Shown piece after piece: positions 57,218 to 64,000 of a DNA stretch of 64,000 nucleotides. The stretch covers positions 186,001 to 250,000 of the forward strand of contig QRDG01000961.1 in assembly GCA_012064385.1 (NCBI GenBank), in the 5' to 3' direction. The notes under the pieces are model-generated. The model did not search any database. It saw nothing but the letters and a program-made list of their open reading frames with translations, and had not been told where the DNA came from. The DNA comes from Puccinellia tenuiflora. Taxonomy: Eukaryota > Streptophyta > Magnoliopsida > Poales > Poaceae. A program made the translations under genes and the position numbers. The stretch's first letter is position 1; each line of letters begins with the position of its first letter.

Positions 57218-58431
57218 GAGCATCTCCAAAAGATGTCTAAAAATGCCGCATGCTAAAATCATTTTTGCGCCACTTTAGCACTTTTTAGCGCGCACGTAGA
57301 TGGCAGCATTTTCAGTTGCGCAAAAATGCAGCTTGTTGTAGGCAGCGCTTTACCAGACGCACTGAATTAGGTCGCCGCAAACACATTTTTTTCACATATG
57401 TGCATCAAAACAAGATCAAATAAGACCAAACAAATAGACTGAAAATCAAATATACTACATAAAAGTTGGATATAGTACGGTAGATAAACTACAATAGTGA
57501 AGATGGTGCATAAACTAAACAGTACATAAACTAGTGATCATAGTTCCTAATAAACTAGTCCTCATCTGATGTAGTGTTGTCGGTCAAAATCCAGAGATCA
57601 TCCCACCTTTCATCGTCGAAGTAGATGGTATACGGACCGTCAAGTTACGCTTTGATGAACGCCTTCCGCTCCCGCTTGTCCGCCCTCTCGGCCCTCCTCT
57701 GCGCGAAGAAGCCGACCTCATCCTACACGTCCTCCGGGAAGCTCACCCTCCATGTCGCCATGGCGTGCTCGTTCGCCTCAGCAATAATGAACTGGTGCTG
57801 TTGTTGTCGGTGGAGCAGCTGGTCTTCAAGCGAGACGAGGCACGATGGTGGAGAAACCTCCTCCGCTTGTTCGTGAGTCCATACGTCGTCGAAATTCATG
57901 TTGTGGCGAGGCTGCCCGAGCCGCCACGTATACGCGTGCCGCCTCGTGCGTGGTCTTGTACGTGCCCAGTGACAGGTGCTAGCCGGCAGCGCGGATTTCG
58001 GCGTAGAAGGTTACCGTCAGCCGTGCACGCACGCCGCGGAAGCCGGAGGTGCTCAAGGGGCCGTGGAGGCACGGAGGCATCCCGACTCGGTGCCGCAGAT
58101 GCAGGGCTCGGCAGCGCGGTGGCGTGGCTCGGCAGTGGCGGAGCGCTGTGAAATCTGATGAGGGTGGAGGCAGGAGCGGCGTCGACGCGAGCGCGGACGA
58201 CGGGGAATGGAGAGAGGGAGAATCTTCAGAGACGGTTGAGCGGCGCGGAAGTTGTGGATTTATTGTGCGCGGGAGCCGGCGCCCAAAATATCCAACGTGG
58301 GATGCCGTCTTTTCCTGCGCGCGCTATTATCCCACTGTCTTTCTTCTGTAGCGTCGCGGCCCGCCTCCCGCGCCCAAAAGTAACAGGTTTTATCGTCCGC
58401 GCACAATTGACCGCGCCTGTTGGAGATGCTC
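57218..58431. mobile_element. Non-autonomous PIF/Harbinger element, 1.2 kb
   Basis: Ends GAGCATCTCCAA and, inverted, GAGCATCTCCAACAGGCGCG. It is flanked by TAA (57215-57217 and 58432-58434). In the paralogous LOR flank the equivalent place (CAGCTGCACGATAAGTTGCT near 47810) has no insert. The minus strand at 57555-57800 retains a decayed reading (FIIAEANEHAMATWRVSFPE and ERADKRERKAFIKA) with in-frame stops. No transposase DDE domain is visible. Confidence 0.88.
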
Positions 58432-58722
58432 TAATAAAAAAGTTGTTAACCGCTAGAACCAAATACGGAAGCATATAATATAGAAAACTCGAGGAGTGAC
58501 TACTTGCAAGACCGAGACAAATGGATTGCTGCGAGAATTCAACCTTTCTTCCTAAGGTTTAACAAAACGAGTTCAGGGCCAACACAACCTATAATTTAAC
58601 TTGCCTAAGCCTAACACAACACGACGACCACTGCTAAGCAGGTTTACAACTGCTGATCGAACAAAACCAACTCCGAATCTGCCTCATATATAGCTAGGAT
58701 TGACTGTCAGCTCGGTTACACC

Positions 58723-59400
58723 TTAATTACTTCTAGAATTCTTGTAACACCTGCAGACTGAATAAGAAGGCGGACTATGCATCTGGTCGAGGATGACGGT
58801 GAGCGCGAGGGGGAACGCCTGGTCGACGTCCGGTTTGATCAAGACCTCGTACTTGTTCTCTCCGAGTCCAAGCAGCTTGGTCCAGATACTGCTGCCGTTT
58901 CGGATCTGCGCAACGACAGAGTCGCCCTGATCGTCGCCGCCGCCTCGGGAGACGGTCATCGCGCCCCAGAGGTAGCTGCCGTGGACGCCGAAGTCGGGGA
59001 CCCGCTCGCCGGAGGAGTTGCCGTCGAGGAAGACGTGCACCGTGTTCCCCATCTGGAAGAAGCGCGTCTTGTCGACGGCGACGAAGAGCCGGTCCGTGCC
59101 TCTCATGTCGCCGCCCCTGAACGCCTCCCACCGCTGCTGGCCGGCGATGCCGAACCGGGACTCCTCGACAGCTAGCAAGGGGCCCTTCGAGGCGTCATCG
59201 TCCAGGAGGAGGGAGCGTAGGCCGCCGTTGCCCAGGTTGGCCGTCCTCACGCTCAGCACGGCCTTGTTGTCGCCGAAGAACCTGGTGACGTTGAATCCGT
59301 GGCCGGTCGAGGTGTCGGATCTGGTCACCGTGAACGCCGTCAGGTGCTGCGCGTAGAACCGGGAGGCCACCGCCGCCTTGCTCTCGCACGGCCACGACAT
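58723..59400 (-). CDS. LURP-one-related (LOR/DUF567) protein, copy B2
   Basis: Single exon, 225 residues, ATG at 59400. It is a near neighbour of copy B1: MSWPCESKAAVASRFYAQHL, GQQRWEAFRGGDMRGTDRLF, MGNTVHVFLDGNSSGERVPD, and the C-terminal IKPDVDQAFPLALTVILDQM. Differences from B1 include a one-residue-shorter FFGDNKAVLS segment and an insertion near SRGGGDDQGDSVVAQ. All change length by whole codons, consistent with retained coding. A TATATATA string lies near 59499 and the shared upstream motif at 59596-59614. Its function is known only at the family level. Confidence 0.88.
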   Translation of the reverse strand: MSWPCESKAAVASRFYAQHLTAFTVTRSDTSTGHGFNVTRFFGDNKAVLSVRTANLGNGGLRSLLLDDDASKGPLLAVEESRFGIAGQQRWEAFRGGDMRGTDRLFVAVDKTRFFQMGNTVHVFLDGNSSGERVPDFGVHGSYLWGAMTVSRGGGDDQGDSVVAQIRNGSSIWTKLLGLGENKYEVLIKPDVDQAFPLALTVILDQMHSPPSYSVCRCYKNSRSN

Positions 59401-59595
59401 CTCTGCCGATCGACGGACTCGCTGCTCGTACGTGCGTGACGTGGAGAGGAGGGGAAGTTCACCGAGATTTAATTAGATCGATCGAGACTAGGTAGCTATG
59501 TATATATACGCGCCCACCGTCGTCAAGCTCAAGGATTGTTTCCCTGTGCGTCTCCTCAAGGATTGTTCATTGCACCTAGAAAGGAAAAGGATTGT

Positions 59596-59614
59596 TTCCT
59601 TGCTGTACAAGACA
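59596..59614 (-). promoter_or_regulatory. Conserved LOR upstream motif, copy B2
   Basis: TTCCTTGCTGTACAAGACA, identical to copy B1, about 196 bases upstream of the ATG. Confidence 0.55.
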
Positions 59615-59869
59615 ATTAATTACTGTCCAAGAATTGAGGTGTTTGGTTCGGCATTGAGGTTAAGTTGGATTACGACAGTACAGCTTTTCCAACCAATATT
59701 TTAGTTTGTAATATTTTTTATCTTGTGTATAATTTTTACAGTATATAAATTATAAAATAAGTTCTGTATAACACACTGGCAAACTGTTTTGTTATTTCGT
59801 ATTGTTAGCTGTAAATATGAGAAAAAAATGAAGGAAATAATATTTCTCTCACTACGGGAAACAGACAAT

Positions 59870-60260
59870 ACGCCGACGGCCGGAAGCCGTCGGCGTAAGC
59901 TCCCTTGCCGTCGGCGTAGACGTAGGCCGACGGCCGCCGTCGGCGTCTGGCCGTCGGCGTTTGCATTCGTCGGCGTACGATTATTGCCGTCGGCGTATAA
60001 ACCAGCCGTCGGCGTACGCGTGGTGGGACCCACAAAACGTCCGTCCGCCTCCGTCTCCGTCTGTGAATCATACGCCGACGGCAATGCCGACGGCGTATAA
60101 GCACACATAAGCCACGGCTCTGACAAACCGGGTCCACCTGCATGTTCAGCGAGCTTCGTACGCCGACGGCAATGCCGTCGGCGTATGACTTACCGTAAGG
60201 GCGACGTGGCCGCTGGTGCGCTGTCAGACATCCTACGCCGACGGCATTGCCGTCGGCGTA
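59870..60260. repeat. Subterminal TACGCCGACGGC repeats of the CACTA element
   Basis: More than a dozen copies of GCCGTCGGCGTA or its complement, often as perfect palindromes (TACGCCGACGGC..GCCGTCGGCGTA at 60163-60186 and 60235-60260). Such arrays bind TnpA-type proteins in characterised CACTA systems. Confidence 0.88.
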
Positions 60261-60495
60261 TGACTGACCATAATTTTTCAGTTTTCTGGATCCTGGTTTC
60301 CAGCAGGTTTTAAATTGAAATAAATTTACAAAAAATTATAAAATCACAGAAACTCACATAAATATCATATATACATATAACAAAGCATCATACAAAATTC
60401 AAATCACACATATAATCCAAAATTCACATCTACAAAGTCGAACTCGTCCAAAATGGCACAAAAAATGTTCGAACTCACACCCGACGCACTACACC

Positions 60496-62960
60496 CTACG
60501 GCTGCGGCTCACTCGAGGTACCCAGCTCCGATAGGGTAAATTGAGGCGTCCGACGTCTTGGGCCACCCGCCGTCGAATCACACTGGGAACCCGGCGACGG
60601 TGTGGCATCCGAGGAGGGACGGGACGGTGTGGCATCCGGCGAGGCATCGCCATGCCGCACGAGAGCGCGGGCTGAGGCCGGCGACCCAGAAGCACGACCA
60701 AAGGGTGCAGTCATGGAGCATGCCGTGCCCTACATGGTTGAGTCCAAGTTAGCAACGCTGAAAGCACGGTACGGCGGTAACAACTGGTTTGGCAATAACT
60801 TACCGGAGTCCTTTGCTTGAAGGCGATGGCGACTGCTTCCCTCGATGGGCACTTGGGCGGCATCCCCGCGTTAGGTGGACGCGGAGGCAGCTGCTCCCGC
60901 TCTCCAGTGGCATGAAACCTCTCATCTCTCTACAAGATAGTTTTGATGTCAGGATTTGTAGAAAAAGTAGGAACTAGAGGAAATGAGACTTGTCATATTA
61001 CAAATATGAAAGTTGAAACTTACAGCATCGCGCAACTCTTGCCACTCGTCATACGCCGCTCTCTTCTGCAGCCACGCCTCATAGTCCGCCTCATAGGCCT
61101 TGTAAGCGGCCTCGAAGGCTGCCTCGAATTCAGCCTACAATTTCAAAATAGAACGAATCTCATCAACTTAGCAACTTATCTAGGAACGAATGCCGGAAAG
61201 GAATGAAATACGGGAAAACTTACATCAGGGCGAGCTCGGGAAGGCTGTCGAGGAGGCATGACAGGGGGCTCATCGGCGGTGAGTGTAGCCTTGATACGCA
61301 CGAGCCCCAAGTCAGGAGTATGCGGGGTTATCGCATTAAGACAGAGTGAACGCCCATGCTCCCAACCGTGCCCGGCGAGGATCAACGCCCTATGGTCGGT
61401 GTCATGCTCAAGAGGGTCATCCACCTCCGGATTAAGACCGGTGAATACCTCTTTGTACGCCTTTATGTTCTCGCCGGCGTTGTTGTAGAAAGTGGGAAGC
61501 GAGGGCTGAGGCTCGGATAGATTGGGCTTCTTCATCTTCATCCTCTCCCATACCTGCATGTCCGTCATAGGACCCAAGGAGCCCTCCTGCATTGCCAAAA
61601 ATGTGGTATGCGTATCAAATTAGGAAAATGGGGGGAAATGAATGAAAGCCATCAAATAAGGACCCATACCAGCTTTTCCTTGAAGCGCCCATGGGAGTGG
61701 GCTCCCGCACAATGTGTCCCCGACGTCCCGCGGTTTGCCTTGTTCCGCTCGCTCAAGGCTCTGAACGCGGCGTCCTCCCCAAGCCACCTCGATGCCAACG
61801 CCTCCCACGCGTCAGCCTTACCATAGCACCATTCTGGCATAACCTGATAAAACAATACGCATGTGAAGAACACATAAGACAATTGCAACTTAGCAGAAAC
61901 ATGTAATCTCATTGACAATTTACTTACAGATAGGTAATCCTCTATGGTCATATCAGGTGGTTCGACCACATTCTCATGCTTCGGCGCCTTCTTCGAGAGC
62001 TTCTCAGAGCTGAAATGATTCATGGCGGTATGCTTACAATTGTAAAATTGTTGACGTGTCAACTTCTTGCAAGCCCCCTCCAAAGTCCTGTCCGCCATGT
62101 CACGGTGCTCAGGGAGTACCCTGTAGAATCTCTTCAATCATGCAGAAAAAAGAATTTGTGAGAGCACGGTGGGGACATCAACTATGAAAGAAATTCAAAA
62201 AGTTCAACTTACCCAAAACTTGGTGATCACGGCGTCAGAACATTTCCCGAAGCCCGGGTGATCGGCAGCCTGATAGTCTAGCCAACTGGTGGCTAGCTTC
62301 CTCTCGCCGTTGGGGACCGTGCTGTACAAGCCCAGCCAAAACTTCCTAACCAAAGCGCCGATCATGGTGTTAGGCGCACGGGCACCTTGAGGAAATTTCC
62401 AATTGCTGCACAATAATTAAACATTAGTACATGTCAAATTGTACTGACCACAATGAAATTACCATGTTCAAAGTTAGGGTAGTCACTTACTCAATCCCAT
62501 TAGGCGTAATGAGGGTTTTCTCCTCCTCGGTAGCAGGTTCCTTTGACTCGGGGGGGACCATGGATTCCCCACGAATCTTTGGCTTCTTCTGCGACGTGGA
62601 GGACTCCGTCCCCTCGCCTCGAGACTCCGGAGCATCGTCTCGAGACGACGTCTCCTCACCTCCCACGTCGCCAGAGGCGGAGGGTATGTTCGAAGACACG
62701 TCGCCCCCACCTCGTGCTCGGCCTGCACCTCGTGCTCGGCCTCCCGCACCGCGTGCTCGACCTCCCGCACCGCGTGCTCGACCTCCACCTCGTCCCCTCG
62801 AAGGAGGTGCATCGGCACCTGCCCCTCGTCCAGAGCCTCCTAGCTCACCACCGTCCTCCAAGTACCGCGGGTTCGGGATAGGCGCCCGGCCACTTTTAGT
62901 GGCTTTTCTCTGGTTAAACCTCTTGAGCAAGGAGCCCGATGACTCTTTGCCTTGGCTCAT
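60496..62960 (-). CDS. CACTA tnpA-like protein (plant transposase Ptta/En/Spm type), eight exons
   Basis: Exons 62960-62491, 62405-62213, 62131-61928, 61843-61670, 61586-61224, 61134-61024, 60929-60804 and 60729-60496 join in phase at GT/AG sites to 624 residues. The N-terminus is MSQGKESSGSLLKRFNQRKA followed by an Arg/Gly/Ala-rich tract. The middle (NWKFPQGARAPNTMIGALVR, NRGTSGTHCAGAHSHGRFKE, MTDMQVWERMKMKKPN) has the layout of the Ptta/En/Spm plant transposase family, where a conserved His/Gly block precedes a helical region. A helical block AEFEAAFEAAYKAYEADYEA and a Ser/Pro-rich tail follow. In En/Spm this protein class binds subterminal repeats. The frame is intact, so expression is possible. 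The first exon start is the least certain point. Confidence 0.78.
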
Positions 62961-64000
62961 CTTGGTCAATCACCTGCATTGAGAAAGGGTAAACAATTAA
63001 TAATGATAAAGACATAATAACATGTTCTACGAGCCAAATAATAATAAGATTTGAAACCCAACTAAATTATCAAAACATATAGGACACACTCTTCTTTTCA
63101 AGATTTAACTTTCTAGCTAGACAGCAGGGTTTCTCTATTGCTTCTATTTGATATAGATAACAATACGCAAATTGGATTTCGATACTCTGGAATGCAATCA
63201 CCTGATTACAGTTTTGATTTTCCTTGAGCTAACACTAAACCGCAAGCGAAGTTTTTCTCATGTCAGTAATTTACATCATAGGGGCGCAGCCATCACAACC
63301 AACTGTTAAACACACACACACACACACGTATATGGACTTAATCCATCTCATTTCAGAATGTTCTCTTTCTATATTATAGACCTATATCAAACCAAATAGC
63401 ACAAGGAATACTCCATTAAACATACTAAATTAATCTAGAACTATAATGAATACTACTTGAATATTATGCCTCACCACCGGCCGCATACATGATGAAAAGA
63501 CAACTGCAACATAATGCACATGAACAAAAGAAAAGGACTACTTGATTCTGTTAGAACTTACAACGAGCAAACTGAACAATTGCAGTGCTTGGTTTGCAAA
63601 AGGAAAAAATCTCTGAACCAAACAGACTTCAACAATGTGCCTTTCAGCTGAGCTAAGTACATCGTGGCTCCAAAGGAATGTCAGTTTGCACTAAGAAGCA
63701 GGGTGTCCTTGTCATGTCTTCCATCATGATAAGGCTCACCTATCTCCTGTTGGTCCATGCAATGTAATCTCATTTTCTACAAAATTATCATCATATCTCC
63801 TCAACCAAAATTTTCGAGTATAAATTTATAGTTCTTGAGATGCAAGTACAGTAGCACTAGAGGACTGTGTGCCACTTATTCAAAAGAAGGAAAAAGCAAA
63901 ACAAGTGACAATGTTGCACGACTATTCTAAACTGCCACCACCATCTTGGTGATGTACATGCTACACATATCGGATGGCCCCCAAATCCCCCTTATGAATC

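Larger units (their letters stand above)
59850..64000 (-). mobile_element. CACTA element, left end and tnpA-like gene; right end outside the window
   Basis: Begins CACTACGGGAAACAGACAAT. The subterminal 59870-60260 is packed with direct and inverted TACGCCGACGGC units, typical of grass CACTA elements. A spliced tnpA-like gene lies on the minus strand. The TnpD/TNP2 transposase, if present, would lie beyond 64000. A (CA)n run is at 63309-63327. Nothing else is recognised from 62980 to 64000. Confidence 0.85.

Overview
The window is nuclear DNA of a grass, most likely a Triticeae-type genome (inference). The evidence is plant-type spliced genes with GT/AG introns, GC-rich single-exon genes, and a dense nest of LTR retrotransposons, LINEs, a grass-type SINE, CACTA, Mutator-like, hAT and PIF/Harbinger elements. 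There are no bacterial or organellar features.

Layout. 1-8.5 kb: a ten-exon EngB/YihA-type GTPase gene on the minus strand. Its first coding intron holds a young, internally deleted chromovirus-type Gypsy element with matching 5-bp target duplications. 8.5-15.4 kb: repeat-rich DNA with one small WESAPGTPK (DUF688-like) gene and a foldback Mutator-like element. 15.4-22.1 kb: the 3' part of a Tat-type Gypsy element with integrase, a spliced antisense ORF and the 3' LTR. 23.2-25.3 kb: a SINE with perfect target duplications, a MITE, and the second DUF688-like gene, which shares about 650 bp of upstream DNA with the first. 27.6-30.2 kb: a four-exon AlkB-homologue dioxygenase gene. 31-59.4 kb: a dispersed cluster of LURP-one-related (LOR) genes, all on the minus strand. 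It has four intact copies, one frameshifted copy, and one place where only the flanks of a lost copy remain. The cluster is separated by a CACTA element carrying hairpin repeats, a hAT MITE, a rearranged Copia element, a LINE, a large LTR with a palindrome array, an unidentified poly(A) retroposon and a Harbinger element. 59.85 kb to the end: the left end of a second CACTA element with an eight-exon tnpA-like gene. It runs out of the window.

The host genes do not form a pathway. The LOR copies descend from repeated local duplication, and one duplicated block also carried a fragment of the AlkB-like gene. Two transposons (hAT MITE and Harbinger) have visible empty sites in the paralogous block, which orders them after the duplications.

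The most unusual structures are the CACTA-borne tandem hairpins whose arms differ by compensatory changes, the Copia copy whose 5' LTR is followed by its own 3' genomic flank, the LOR copy lost down to its flanks, and the GGAAATTCCGG palindrome array upstream of an LTR TATA box. All splice models were assembled by eye from phase and motif agreement. No transcript or database evidence was available.
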